From Brevundimonas sp. A19_0 (lineage in GTDB: Bacteria; Pseudomonadota; Alphaproteobacteria; Caulobacterales; Caulobacteraceae): a stretch of DNA of 64,000 nt. The notes below the pieces were generated by a model that made no database searches, was not told the origin of the DNA, and saw only the letters and a program-made list of their open reading frames with translations. Both the position numbers and the translations under genes were made by a program. The stretch lies in the NCBI RefSeq assembly GCF_017744255.1, contig NZ_JAGHQP010000014.1:1-64000 (forward strand), written 5' to 3'. This document shows, piece after piece, positions 45,662 to 56,808 of this stretch. Positions within the stretch are counted from its first letter, which is position 1. Every line of letters starts with the position of its first letter.

Positions 45662-46029
45662 TCCAGGGCTCCTCGTTTCCACTCGTAGATAAAGCCGACG
45701 GTCAGCACGCCGAGGAAGACCATCATCGACCAGAAGGCGAACACCATGCCGCCCGTCGACAGGTCGAACATCGACACCGCCCACGGGAACAGGAAGGCGA
45801 CCTCGAGGTCGAAGATGATGAACAGGATCGACACCAGATAGAATCGCACGTCGAACTTCATGCGCGCGTCGTCAAAGGCGTTGAACCCGCACTCATAGGC
45901 CGAGAGCTTTTCGCTGTCGGGATTGGTCGGCGCCATCGCCCAGGCCGCGACCATGAACAGGATGCCGATCACCGCTCCGATCGCGAGGAAAATCACGACC
46001 GGCAGATATTCAAGCAGAAACGCATTCAT
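45652..46029 (-). CDS. nuoA: NADH-quinone oxidoreductase subunit A
   Basis: NuoA is a three-helix membrane subunit at the junction of both arms. The conserved loop [20 protein letters not shown] is near residue 45, including the Cys exposed near the quinone site. The length of 125 residues is typical. It is the first gene of the nuo run, with a promoter-like sequence about 45 bases upstream. Confidence 0.97.
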   Translation of the reverse strand: MNAFLLEYLPVVIFLAIGAVIGILFMVAAWAMAPTNPDSEKLSAYECGFNAFDDARMKFDVRFYLVSILFIIFDLEVAFLFPWAVSMFDLSTGGMVFAFWSMMVFLGVLTVGFIYEWKRGALEWE

Positions 46030-46071
46030 AAGAGGGGGCCTCGCGCACCGGGGAGACGGCGGAATCGGCGC

Positions 46072-46100
46072 TTTCTAGACCTAAGCCGCGCGCGGTTCAA
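46072..46100 (-). promoter_or_regulatory. Candidate promoter of the nuo operon
   Basis: On the minus strand TTGAAC and TAGAAA are separated by 17 bases, with the context GTCTAGAAA at the -10 site. Transcription would start near 46065, leaving a leader of about 35 bases to nuoA. Identified by eye only. Confidence 0.5.
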
Positions 46101-46284
46101 ACCCATGCGGCAAAAGGTTTTTCTTGAGAATTGTTCGCAAACGCCCGCTTTGGGCCAAGTCGATCCGGCCCCGGAAGCGCGTCGGGGCCGGATTGTGAAA
46201 TTTGCAGCATTGACCCGCTTGACGTCTGCCGAGGCCCCGCCTAAACGACGCCCTCCTTCGGGCGGCAACGCCTGAACGGGAAAC

Positions 46285-46361
46285 GCGGGTGTAGCTCAGT
46301 TGGTTAGAGTGCCGGCCTGTCACGCCGGAGGTCGCGGGTTCGAGCCCCGTCACTCGCGCCA
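46285..46361 (+). tRNA. tRNA-Asp (anticodon GTC)
   Basis: The 77-base sequence folds as a cloverleaf: acceptor GCGGGTG with CACTCGC (one G-U pair), D-arm GCTC-AGTTGGTTA-GAGT, anticodon stem CCGGC/GCCGG with the loop CTGTCAC and GTC at 46319-46321, and T-loop GGTTCGAGCCCC. The discriminator is G and CCA is encoded. It is transcribed opposite to nuo. A TTGACC followed by a small hairpin lies upstream. Confidence 0.97.
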
Positions 46362-46401
46362 TTCCTGACCTGGTTCGGAATGGCGCCGCGTTCCCTCTCC
46401 C

Positions 46402-47388
46402 CTACCCCCCGCTGTAGCCCCCGATGATCGGCAGCACCTCGCCGGTGATGTAGCTCGAGCACTGGGGTGACGCGAGGAAGACATAGGCCGGAGCGATCTC
46501 TTCCGGCTGGGCGGGGCGCTTCATCACCGTCCCCGAGCCGAATTTCGACGTACCCTCTGCATCGCGGTCCGCCGGGTTGAGCGGGGTCCAGACCGGGCCC
46601 GGGGCCACCACATTCACCCGGATGCCGCGCGGCGCCAGATGGGTGCCCAGTGACCGCGCGAAGGCGTGGATGCCGCCCTTGGTCATCGAATAGTCGAGCA
46701 GCTGGTCGTTGCCCATGATGCCGGTCACCGACCCGGTCATCACGATCGCTCCGCCATTCTTCAGATGCGGGACCGCCGCCTGGCAGATGTTGAAATAGCC
46801 ATAGAGGTTGGTCTTCAGCGTGCGATCGAAATGCTCAAAGGTCAGGTCCTCGAACGCCGGCACATGCTCCTGGAAAGCGGCATTCGGCACCACCACGTCC
46901 AGCCGGCCGAAAGCGTCCAGCGTGGCTTTGACTGCTGCCTTGGCAAAGGCCGGGTCCGAGACGTCACCCTTCAGTACGATCGCTTTCCGGCCTTCCTTCT
47001 CGACCGCCTTGCGGGTGTCCTCGGCGTCCCCTTCCTCATCAAGGTGGCAGATGGCGATGTCGCAGCCCTCGCGCGCAAACAGGACCGCTACGGCCCGCCC
47101 GATTCCCGAATCGCTGCCGGTGATCAGGGCCGCGGATCCCTCAAGCTTGCCCGAGCCCTTCCAGAAGGGCGCATCGTACATCGGCTGGGGATCCAGGGCG
47201 GCCTCGTCACCCGGCTTGGTCTGGTGCTGTTTCGGGAATGGGGGCTCCGGATAGCGCCGGGCGCCGGCCTGCACCGCCCCCTGCTCTTCCGAATCGCCCG
47301 AGCGGGCATCCTTGTCGTCGATCCGTTCCTGGATCTCGCGTTCCTGATCGGCAATTTTCTCGGCGCGCGCGTCGAAGCGGTCGTCCAT
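46402..47388 (-). CDS. SDR family oxidoreductase, general-stress type
   Basis: The 328-residue protein is an SDR with a 75-residue N-terminal extension rich in Asp, Glu and Lys, including a PKQHQTKPG and ALDPQPMYD stretch. The core has the cofactor loop TGSDSGIG, the GAIVMTGSVTG strand with the catalytic Ser, and YSMTKGG with Tyr and Lys. This layout matches the Bacillus GSP39/YhxD and E. coli YghA group, often linked to stress. The physiological substrate is not known. It lies 40 bases after tRNA-Asp on the other strand. Confidence 0.88.
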   Translation of the reverse strand: MDDRFDARAEKIADQEREIQERIDDKDARSGDSEEQGAVQAGARRYPEPPFPKQHQTKPGDEAALDPQPMYDAPFWKGSGKLEGSAALITGSDSGIGRAVAVLFAREGCDIAICHLDEEGDAEDTRKAVEKEGRKAIVLKGDVSDPAFAKAAVKATLDAFGRLDVVVPNAAFQEHVPAFEDLTFEHFDRTLKTNLYGYFNICQAAVPHLKNGGAIVMTGSVTGIMGNDQLLDYSMTKGGIHAFARSLGTHLAPRGIRVNVVAPGPVWTPLNPADRDAEGTSKFGSGTVMKRPAQPEEIAPAYVFLASPQCSSYITGEVLPIIGGYSGG

Positions 47389-47455
47389 GGCTGGCCTCCT
47401 GTGGGTTCAGAAGGGCAATGCGCCATGCGGGCGGCCTGTTCCGAATGGTCAGGCT

Positions 47456-47977
47456 TCAGCAGTTGGACGGCGCGCCGTACCTGAGGGTCTCGCCCGACAC
47501 CTCGCCATTGCGAAGCTCGATCCGGATCAGCCGGTCATATTCGCACTCGGGCATGTCGGGCGTCTCATAGCCCAGCGCCCGTGCAATCAGCGGGACCGTA
47601 TTGCTGTGCCCGGAAATCAGCACCACGGCATCTTCCGGCAGGGCCATCACACCCCGTCGGATGGTCTCGACATGGCCCTCCACACCCGCGTCCAGCGGGC
47701 TGATGGCGACGAAGGCGCCCGAGGCCTCGATGGTCGGTGCCGCCGTCAGACGCGTGCGCTGCATGGGGCTGACGACGACCAGATCCGGGGCATCCTCTGC
47801 GAACAGGGCCGCAAGCGCTGTCGACCGGGCCATTCCAGCGTCCGACAGAGCCGGGTCGCGCTCGGTGTCGCTGGCCTTTTCGGCGTGACGGACGATGTAG
47901 ACGGTCTGGGCCGAGGCCGCGCCCGCCGCGAGGGTCAGGCCGCAGGCGGCGGCGATCCCGATGATCAGGCTTCTCAT
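47456..47977 (-). CDS. Secreted histidine phosphatase family protein
   Basis: The 173-residue protein has an N-terminal signal peptide ending near AGAASAQT, then the RHA phosphate-binding motif in VYIVRHAEKASD and the second catalytic His in ISGHSNTVPLI. It resembles SixA-like small members, but export points to an extracytoplasmic phosphatase. The pattern PRRGVMALPEDAVVL near the middle is ordinary. It overlaps the upstream glycosyltransferase gene by four bases. Substrate unknown. Confidence 0.87.
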   Translation of the reverse strand: MRSLIIGIAAACGLTLAAGAASAQTVYIVRHAEKASDTERDPALSDAGMARSTALAALFAEDAPDLVVVSPMQRTRLTAAPTIEASGAFVAISPLDAGVEGHVETIRRGVMALPEDAVVLISGHSNTVPLIARALGYETPDMPECEYDRLIRIELRNGEVSGETLRYGAPSNC

Positions 47978-49293
47978 GTGTCGTTTCCACCGCGCATGAA
48001 GGCACTCTGGCCGCTGGCCTCACCATAGACGCGGCACAGGTCCTCGAACACCCGGTTCCAGGCGAAGCGCGTCTCGGCCTTGATGCGGGCGGCCCGCCCG
48101 ATGGCCTCGATATCGCGCTCGAACAGGGCGGAGACCGCCTCGGCATAGGCGCGCGGCTCGGCGCGATCCGCCAGTTGACCAACCTCGGTGTCGACCGTCT
48201 CGGCCACGCCGCCGGCGTTGACGCCCACCACAGGGCGGCCACACGCCATGGCCTCCAGCACGATCAGGCCGAAGGGCTCCTTGTCATTGGCATGCACGAA
48301 GGCGTCGCAACTGGCGATGATCTTTGCCACGGCCTTGGGATCGGTCTCGTACGGCATGGCGATCACCCGGTCCTCGGGCGGCATGCCCGTACCGGCCCCG
48401 ACCAGCACCAGATGATAGGGCTCACCGAGCAGCTGGACCGCCTCGATCAGGACGTCGATGTTCTTTTCCTTGGCCGGTCGCCCCGCGAAGCACAGCAGGC
48501 GCGCACTGTCGGGCAGGCCCAGCTGGTCCAGCAGCCACTGACGGTCGCGACGGTCCGGGCGGAAGGTGTCGATCTCCACCCCCAGCGGCCGGATGACGAT
48601 GTTCTGGATACCGGCTTCCTCGAGACGGCGGGCAATGAAGCGGCTGGGCGAGACCACCGCGTCGAACTGCGAGAACAGGCGGGCCCAGCGCTTCTCGACC
48701 GGCTTCTTGGCCCATTCGCCGAAGTGCAGGGCTGCGAGGCCCGCCGGATCCGAGTGGCAGAAACCGATCACCGGACAGCCGACCCGCTGGCCGGCCTCAA
48801 GCGCCCCCTGCCCGGGCGTATAGGGATCGCCCGCCTCGATCACCGAGGGTTTGAGCGCCGACACCCAGGCGCCCCAGCGGCGTACCGACGACGGCCAGCG
48901 ATAGCCGTCACCGAACGGCAGCTTGGCGGCATGCAGGCGAACGATGTCATCGGCCCCGACACGGTGCTTCGCACCCGGCACGACCAGGCTGTGGGCGACG
49001 TCCGGGCGGTTTTCGGCCAGCCAGGCCTTCTTGGACAGGAGGTACCGCTTCACCCCCCCCGAGCGGGGCGCATACAGCATGGTGGTGTCGACCAGCCTGG
49101 GCCGCGGGTCGGTCGCCACGCGGCGCACGCCCTCAAAGGCTTCGGAGACCTCTTCATCGAGCCCGGGGATCAGCCTGAGCTCGGTTTCCTGGACATCCTG
49201 CCCCCGGAGACTGCGGGCCAGTTTCAGACCGCCTTCGCGGCCCGATCCTTCGGAGAGCGCTTTCCGGCGTTTGGAAGACTTCGGCTTGACCAT
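47974..49293 (-). CDS. Family 4 glycosyltransferase
   Basis: The 439-residue protein is a GT-B fold sugar transferase. The C-terminal donor domain has CFAGRPAKEKNIDVLIEA and the EPFGLIVLEAMACGRPVV motif (E-x7-E) typical of GT1/GT4 enzymes. The N-terminal 40 residues are basic and likely disordered. The acceptor may be a lipid or an extracellular polysaccharide unit, but the sequence does not say which; no other polysaccharide genes are nearby. It overlaps the histidine phosphatase gene by four bases. Confidence 0.85.
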   Translation of the reverse strand: MVKPKSSKRRKALSEGSGREGGLKLARSLRGQDVQETELRLIPGLDEEVSEAFEGVRRVATDPRPRLVDTTMLYAPRSGGVKRYLLSKKAWLAENRPDVAHSLVVPGAKHRVGADDIVRLHAAKLPFGDGYRWPSSVRRWGAWVSALKPSVIEAGDPYTPGQGALEAGQRVGCPVIGFCHSDPAGLAALHFGEWAKKPVEKRWARLFSQFDAVVSPSRFIARRLEEAGIQNIVIRPLGVEIDTFRPDRRDRQWLLDQLGLPDSARLLCFAGRPAKEKNIDVLIEAVQLLGEPYHLVLVGAGTGMPPEDRVIAMPYETDPKAVAKIIASCDAFVHANDKEPFGLIVLEAMACGRPVVGVNAGGVAETVDTEVGQLADRAEPRAYAEAVSALFERDIEAIGRAARIKAETRFAWNRVFEDLCRVYGEASGQSAFMRGGNDT

Positions 49294-49323
49294 AAGCGCC
49301 CGTACCCCTGACGGGTGGCAATC

Positions 49324-49506
49324 TCAAGCCTCGTCCGTGCCCGGCGTATCGTCCTCGACCCGACGGCCGCGTCGCGCCAGGGCCTCCCGCAGCAGAATTT
49401 CAACCTGGGCATTGACCGAGCGCAGGTCAGCGGCGGCCAGTCTTTCGACGGCCGCCATGACCTGGGGCGAACCTCTGAACAAAAAGGCTTTGCGGTCCTT
49501 CGCCAT
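49324..49506 (-). CDS. Ribbon-helix-helix (Arc-type) DNA-binding protein
   Basis: The 60-residue protein reads as a ribbon-helix-helix fold: an N-terminal strand (RKAFLFRG), then PQVMAAVERLAAADLRSVNA and VEILLREALARRG as the two helices. The SVNAQVEILLREAL segment is characteristic of Arc-like and HicB-tail domains. It would bind DNA as a dimer. It lies between the SPFH gene (8 bases away) and the glycosyltransferase gene (30 bases). No toxin gene is adjacent, so a plain regulator of this operon is more likely than a toxin-antitoxin pair. Confidence 0.78.
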   Translation of the reverse strand: MAKDRKAFLFRGSPQVMAAVERLAAADLRSVNAQVEILLREALARRGRRVEDDTPGTDEA

Positions 49507-49514
49507 CCGCTCCC

Positions 49515-50420
49515 CTACCCGTACAGGGTCCCCGTATTGACGACGGGCTGGGCCTCACGATCAGCGCACAGCACGACCAGGAGATTCGACACCATGGCCG
49601 CCTTGCGGTCCTCGTCCAGGTCGACGACGCCGCGGGTGTTCAGGTCCTCCAGCGCATTCTCCACCATTTCGACCGCGCCGCGCACGATCAGGCGACGCGC
49701 ACCCAGCACGGCTTCGGCCTGCTGACGCTTGAGCATGGCACCGGCGATCTCGGGCGCATAGGCCAGGTGGGCGATACGGGCTTCATCCACCGCCACGCCC
49801 GCGACCGCGATGCGGCCGACCAGTTCCTCGCGCAGCCGGGTCGCGACCTCTTCGGCGTCTGAGCGCAGGGTCAGTTCATGATCCTCGCCGTGGTCATAGG
49901 CATAGTGGGCCGCCATGTCTCGCAGGGCCGTGTCGACCTGGATGTTCACGAAGGCCCGAAAGTCGTCGACATCGAACAGGGCCTGGGCCGAATCCTCGAC
50001 CCGCCAGACGACGTTGGCCGCGATTTCGATCGGATTGCCGCGCTTGTCGTTCACTTTCAGCTTGTCGCTGGTCAGGTTACGGACCCGGAGGCTGATCTTC
50101 TTGCGCGAGTACCACGGCAGGACCCAGCGCAGGCCGGTCTTGCGATCCGTACCCCGGTAGTCCCCGAACAGCAGGATAGCCATCGCCTCGTTCGGCTGCA
50201 GCGCATAGAGGCCGCACATCAGGATGAAGCCGACCACAACCAGCAGGATCCCGCCGACCACATTAAGCGCCGCATCGGGATTGATCAGCACGGCGGCACC
50301 CCCCGCAACCATCAGGACCAGCGAAACCAGCAGCATCAGAATGCCGTTGCCGGTACGGGCCGGATATTCCCGCGACAGGGCATGCGAGCCACTGCGGGAT
50401 TGAGTTTGAGCGTCAGTCAT
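49515..50420 (-). CDS. SPFH/Band-7 domain membrane protein
   Basis: The 301-residue protein belongs to the stomatin/prohibitin superfamily. Two N-terminal helices (about residues 27-45 and 50-72) are followed by the Band-7 domain with YRGTDRKTGLRWVLPWYSRKK (given as its key residues) and a helix-rich C-terminal part. ATG at 50420 is chosen for the GGAGGG upstream; the open frame before it is in the operator. Proteins like this organise membrane microdomains, but no partner protease is adjacent. A 26-base palindrome overlaps the likely promoter. Confidence 0.87.
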   Translation of the reverse strand: MTDAQTQSRSGSHALSREYPARTGNGILMLLVSLVLMVAGGAAVLINPDAALNVVGGILLVVVGFILMCGLYALQPNEAMAILLFGDYRGTDRKTGLRWVLPWYSRKKISLRVRNLTSDKLKVNDKRGNPIEIAANVVWRVEDSAQALFDVDDFRAFVNIQVDTALRDMAAHYAYDHGEDHELTLRSDAEEVATRLREELVGRIAVAGVAVDEARIAHLAYAPEIAGAMLKRQQAEAVLGARRLIVRGAVEMVENALEDLNTRGVVDLDEDRKAAMVSNLLVVLCADREAQPVVNTGTLYG

Positions 50421-50435
50421 TTGCACCCTCCAGAT

Positions 50436-50461
50436 ATATCGAAATGATATCACTTCGATAT
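50436..50461. promoter_or_regulatory. 26-bp palindromic operator upstream of SPFH gene
   Basis: ATATCGAA-x-TGATATCA-x-TTCGATAT is symmetric but for one mismatched pair, with GATATC at the centre. It begins 15 bases before the SPFH start and is AT-rich against a GC-rich background, so it is almost certainly a protein-binding site. The regulator is not identified. It also lies 158 bases upstream of the autotransporter. Confidence 0.8.
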
Positions 50462-50541
50462 TGATTTGCGCAAGTCACATCCGGCGGCTGAGGGGGCCAA
50501 AAAGGGCCAACGGCCTTGCATTCGCCTCAAATTCGAGAAAC

Positions 50542-50571
50542 TTGGGGCAGAACGGGTTAGCTCCTGCTAGA
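50542..50571 (+). promoter_or_regulatory. Weak promoter candidate for the autotransporter
   Basis: TTGGGG and GCTAGA, with GCTAGAGG matching part of the Caulobacter -10 consensus. The spacing leaves a leader of about 45 bases. Weakly supported and by eye only. Confidence 0.3.
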
Positions 50572-50619
50572 GGGGGCGCACCTGAAAGCTCGCGCGTTTC
50601 CACGAGGGGTTTGTTCCGA

Positions 50620-53600
50620 ATGCGTTATCTCTATGCGACCGCAGCGGCTGTCGCCCCCCTTCTTCTCGCCTGTGGCGCGCAAGCGCAGGACCTGGTGATC
50701 GACACCAACCGCACGACGCCGATTACAACGGCGAATGCGACCGGCAGCGGGGCTGCCAATATCTTCCTCCGGAATGGCGGTTCCATAACCCTGACGTCGG
50801 GCACGGCGGTCACCGTCAACTCGAACAACACGTTCGAGATTGAGGACAAGGGGGTCATTTCGATGATCGAGTCCGGGAGCGGCTCGACAGGCGTTCTGGT
50901 CGAGGGCGGCACGACGACCGGACTCCGTATCGGCGGCTCCATCACAATCACCGACACCTTTACGGATCCGAAGGACGATGACGGCGACGGCGATCTGGAC
51001 GGCCCCTTCGCTACCGGTTCGGATCGCTATGGCATCCGCCTGACGGGCGCCGGCGACGTAACCGGCAATATCGAACTGCTGACCGGGTCGACGGTGTTCG
51101 TCGAGGGGAACAGCTCGTACGGGATGTCGCTCGAGACCGGCCTGGTGGGGAACCTGATTTCTCGCGGCACGATTCGCGTGGTCGGAAACAACAGCACAGC
51201 CGTGCGGGCGCTCGGCGATATCGACGGCATTGTCTATCTTGCGGGCAGCATCAATGCGGTCGGAGAGGGCTCGACCGCCATTGGCATGTTCGGCGATATC
51301 AGCGGCGGCCTGAACATCCAGGGCTCCGTATCGGCGACCGGCTACCGGTATACGAGCCGACCGACCGAGGAAGCCATCGCCAATCTCGATGCGGACGACC
51401 TGCTGCAGGGCGGGCCGGCTGTCATTATCGCGGGCAATGTCGCCGGTGGCGTGACGTTTGGCCGGGCCCCCACCGATACCGACACCGACAATCCCGATGA
51501 GGACGGCGACGGCATTCCGGATGCCCAGGAGGGGGCTGCCCAGATCAACGTCTACGGAGAGGCTCCGGCCATTCAGGTCGGCTCGGCTACCCAGGACATT
51601 ACCCTGGGCCTGGCCGGCACGGGAGATCTGGCCTATGGCTTCATCAACCAGGGGCAGGTTGCCGCCCAGGGCGTCTATGACGGTGTAACCGCGAACGCCA
51701 TCCGGTTCGGCGTGGACGGCGGGCAGGCAGTCATCATCGAAGGCGGCATCCTCAACTCCGGAACGATAGCGGCCCTGAGCTACGATGCCGACTCGACGGC
51801 CATCCGCCTGGCAAACGGTGCCACCACACCCCAGCTCATCAACAACGGTGCCCTGACCGCAGCCTCCTCCTCCTCCGAAGGCGGCAATGTCACGACTGTA
51901 TTGATCGAGGCGGGCGCCGACCTGCCCAGCTTCACCAACAATGGCCAGTTCCTGGCCTCCTCTGCTGGCGGTACGGCCAATCTGACCGGCATTCTGGACC
52001 TGAGCGGGACCCTGACCTCGATCACCAATACCGGATCGATGCAGGCCAATCTCTCCCCCAATCAGGATGGCGACCCCCTGACCGGGACGGCCACCCTTAT
52101 CAATGTCGAGGCCAACACCACCGGTGTCACCCTGATCCAGGACGGCATTCCTGGCACGGCGACGGAAGACAATCCCGACGCCGATGGGGATGGCGTGCCC
52201 GACGCTGACGAGCCGGTCATGGTCGGAGCGATCCTGCTCGGATCGGGGGCCGACACGGTCGACATCCGCAACGGCGTCGTGCTCAGCGACATTTCGTTCG
52301 GAGACGGGCTGGATACGCTCAGCATCACCGGAGGCGCTCGCGTCGTGGGCGCGCTCAGCGACAGCGACGCCCTGCTGGATATCGATGTAGCCGACGGCAT
52401 CCTGGACAATCGCAGCACCTCCGCGGTCGACATCTCCAATCTTGATGTCGGCGCCGACGGCCGTCTGGTCTTCACCATTGACGGCGATGCCGGCACCAAC
52501 TCGGGGTTCAACGTCTCGGGAACGGCCAATATCGCGGATGGTGCTGAGCTGGGTGTCCGCTTCACCTCGCTCATCGACGGCCCCAGCCGCTTCACGGTGA
52601 TCGACGCCGGTGCCCTGAACTTCGGGGAGCTCGATCTGGCCGGCATGGCCGAGAACTCGCCCTACCTCTTCGTCGTGGATGCAGGCGCCGACCTGCCGAA
52701 CAACCAGGTTTATGTGGACGTCCGGCGCCGGACGGCTGAGGAAGCCGGTCTGATCTCCGTCGAGGCCTCGGCCTACGACGCCATCTACGACGCGCTGGAT
52801 CGCGATTCGGGCATTCTGAATGCCTTCATCACCCAGACCGACCGCGATGGCTTCATCGACCTGTATGAGCAGATGCTGCCCGATCACTCGGGTGGTCCGC
52901 TGCTGTCGCTGGCCAGCGGCGTGGACGCCGTGACGCGCGCCCTCGTCGGGCGCAACGCCTCGGCAGCGCCGGGCGAGACCAGCGCCTGGGTGCAGGAAAT
53001 CACCTTCTACGCGGACAAGGACAAGACCGACAGCTACGGCTTCCGTTCGGAAGGCTTCGGCGTCGCGGGCGGCGTGGAATACGGGACCGGCAACGGCGCC
53101 CTGGGTGTCAGCATTGCCTTCACCTCGTCCGACCTTGAGGACCCCGAGTCCGAGGCGCAGGAGAACCTGACCGCCAATCTGGTCGAGCTCGGCCTCTACT
53201 GGCGGGCCCAGGGCCAATACTGGACCACCTGGGCCCGCGCGGCGGCGGGCTATGCCTCGTTCGACGCGGACCGCCAGTTCGTGGGCGGCGGGCTGAACCT
53301 GAACAACACCTCGAGCTGGAACGGCTTCACCCTGGCCGCCGCCGGGGGTGCGTCCTACGAGCGGGACTACGGTCGCTTCACCCTGCGCCCCGAGGTCTAT
53401 GCCGAGTACTTCTCGCTGAGCGAAGATGCCCGTGAAGAGGTGGGAGGCGGGGACTCGTTCGACCTGATCATCGACGAGCGCGACGGTCACATGTTCTCGG
53501 CTGTGGCCGCCATGAACATCGCCTACAGCCTCGGCGAGAACAGCTGGCTCAAGCCGGAATTCCGGATCGGCTGGCGCCAGAACATCTCGGTCGATCCGGG

Positions 53601-53799
53601 CGCCACCATCGCCCGTTTCGCCAGCGGTGGCCCGTCGTTCAGCCTCGACCCCGATTCCATCGAGGGCGGCGGACCGATCATCGGCTTCCGCCTGAACGTG
53701 GGTAACGAACTGGGCATGCTGAGCGTCAGCGCCGACGCCGAAATGATCGGCGACTACATGCGCTACATGCTGCTGCTGCGGGCCAGCTTCCGCTTCTAG
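50620..53799 (+). CDS. Autotransporter with beta-helical passenger and Asp-rich repeats
   Basis: The 1059-residue protein starts MRYLYATAAAVAPLLLACGAQAQ; the signal contains LLAC, but cleavage at AQA is more likely. The passenger (about 25-770) is Gly/Thr/Asn-rich with repeated beta-helix turns, including a repeating GDI-x-G segment about every 35 residues. It holds three Asp-rich calcium-type motifs (DDDGDGDLDG, DNPDEDGDGIPD, DNPDADGDGVPD). The last 270 residues form an autotransporter barrel, ending in RASFRF. ATG at 50620 is chosen because the upstream frame is non-coding. It is a surface protein, perhaps adhesive, but no binding partner can be named. A bidirectional terminator follows. 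Confidence 0.9.
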   Translation: MRYLYATAAAVAPLLLACGAQAQDLVIDTNRTTPITTANATGSGAANIFLRNGGSITLTSGTAVTVNSNNTFEIEDKGVISMIESGSGSTGVLVEGGTTTGLRIGGSITITDTFTDPKDDDGDGDLDGPFATGSDRYGIRLTGAGDVTGNIELLTGSTVFVEGNSSYGMSLETGLVGNLISRGTIRVVGNNSTAVRALGDIDGIVYLAGSINAVGEGSTAIGMFGDISGGLNIQGSVSATGYRYTSRPTEEAIANLDADDLLQGGPAVIIAGNVAGGVTFGRAPTDTDTDNPDEDGDGIPDAQEGAAQINVYGEAPAIQVGSATQDITLGLAGTGDLAYGFINQGQVAAQGVYDGVTANAIRFGVDGGQAVIIEGGILNSGTIAALSYDADSTAIRLANGATTPQLINNGALTAASSSSEGGNVTTVLIEAGADLPSFTNNGQFLASSAGGTANLTGILDLSGTLTSITNTGSMQANLSPNQDGDPLTGTATLINVEANTTGVTLIQDGIPGTATEDNPDADGDGVPDADEPVMVGAILLGSGADTVDIRNGVVLSDISFGDGLDTLSITGGARVVGALSDSDALLDIDVADGILDNRSTSAVDISNLDVGADGRLVFTIDGDAGTNSGFNVSGTANIADGAELGVRFTSLIDGPSRFTVIDAGALNFGELDLAGMAENSPYLFVVDAGADLPNNQVYVDVRRRTAEEAGLISVEASAYDAIYDALDRDSGILNAFITQTDRDGFIDLYEQMLPDHSGGPLLSLASGVDAVTRALVGRNASAAPGETSAWVQEITFYADKDKTDSYGFRSEGFGVAGGVEYGTGNGALGVSIAFTSSDLEDPESEAQENLTANLVELGLYWRAQGQYWTTWARAAAGYASFDADRQFVGGGLNLNNTSSWNGFTLAAAGGASYERDYGRFTLRPEVYAEYFSLSEDAREEVGGGDSFDLIIDERDGHMFSAVAAMNIAYSLGENSWLKPEFRIGWRQNISVDPGATIARFASGGPSFSLDPDSIEGGGPIIGFRLNVGNELGMLSVSADAEMIGDYMRYMLLLRASFRF

Positions 53800-53820
53800 G
53801 GGCAGCACCGGACCACGAGA

Positions 53821-53850
53821 AAGGGCCGTCGGAGCGATCCGGCGGCCCTT
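53821..53850. terminator. Bidirectional terminator hairpin
   Basis: AAGGGCCG and CGGCCCTT form an eight-bp stem, extended by a short inner CGG/CCG stem. It lies 22 bases after the autotransporter stop. On the minus strand the stem is followed by CTTTCTCG, so it may also end transcripts leaving tRNA-Val. Confidence 0.65.
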
Positions 53851-53858
53851 GTCGTATC

Positions 53859-53935
53859 TGGTGGGCGGCGAGGGGTTCGAACCCCCGACCCCCTCGGTGT
53901 AAACGAGGTGCTCTGACCAGCTGAGCTAGCCGCCC
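53859..53935 (-). tRNA. tRNA-Val (anticodon TAC)
   Basis: The 77-base sequence on the minus strand folds with acceptor GGGCGGC/GCCGCCC, D-arm GCTCAGCTGGTCAGAGC, anticodon stem CCTCG/CGAGG with loop TTTACAC and TAC at 53899-53901, and T-arm GGGGGTTCGAACCCC. Discriminator A and CCA are encoded. It lies 32 bases downstream of the HU gene, an arrangement common in this order. Confidence 0.97.
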
Positions 53936-53967
53936 GTCCCTGTGCCTATGCCTATGCCTGCGCGGCC

Positions 53968-54243
53968 TCAGCCGTTCAAGGCGCTTTTCAGCCCTTCGCC
54001 CGGGCGAAAGCGAACCGTGCGCGTGGCGGGCTGCAGAAGCGGCTCACCCGTCGCCGGGTGGCGCCCTGCCCGCTCGGCCCGGTCCACGGGCACAAAGGCG
54101 CCGAAGCCCGTGAGACGAACCGTCCGGCCCGCGGCCAGACCCTCGGAAATCCCCTCCAGTGTCGCTTCCAGAGCGAGGCGAGCCTGATCGGGGGTGAGAC
54201 CGGCCGCACGCGCGATGCGGCCGATCAGTTCGGGTCTGGACAT
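53968..54243 (-). CDS. hupB: HU family DNA-binding protein
   Basis: The 91-residue protein is of the HU/IHF type, with MSRPELIGRIARAAGLTPDQA at the N-terminus and the family signature GFGAFVPVDRAERAGRHPATG. The DNA-binding arm RHPATGEPLLQPATRTVRF includes the proline that intercalates at bends. It starts six bases after lon, the same order as lon-hupB in many proteobacteria. The family includes HU, IHF and divergent forms; HU is preferred because of the context. Confidence 0.9.
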   Translation of the reverse strand: MSRPELIGRIARAAGLTPDQARLALEATLEGISEGLAAGRTVRLTGFGAFVPVDRAERAGRHPATGEPLLQPATRTVRFRPGEGLKSALNG

Positions 54244-54249
54244 GAGGCT

Positions 54250-56649
<2,400 letters not shown>

Positions 56650-56750
56650 TCTACTCTCCTGGCCGGCCAACAGGGCCCGGCCTGCGGAGCATTTCCCGCA
56701 ATCGGCAAAATACTCCCTTGTCCCCGACATTCGGCGGACATTGCAGAAAC

Positions 56751-56779
56751 TATGTGGCGCTTCGCGCGTCCTGTTCAAG
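56751..56779 (-). promoter_or_regulatory. Candidate heat-shock promoter of lon
   Basis: On the minus strand CTTGAA is followed after 16 bases by CCACATAG, a fair match to the alphaproteobacterial sigma-32 form (CTTG, a spacer of 17-18, then C-Y-T-A-T). Lon is sigma-32 controlled in Caulobacter. The -10 match is imperfect. Confidence 0.4.
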
Positions 56780-56808
56780 ACGCGATTGCCATCCACCCAC
56801 AGCCCGCG

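Noticed and set aside
49324..49506. Toxin-antitoxin pair
   Set aside because: The ribbon-helix-helix protein has no toxin-sized partner next to it; neighbours are an SPFH protein and a glycosyltransferase.
50557..53808. 1083-codon minus-strand frame opposite the autotransporter
   Set aside because: The plus strand has signal peptide, repeats and barrel; the minus frame has none of these.
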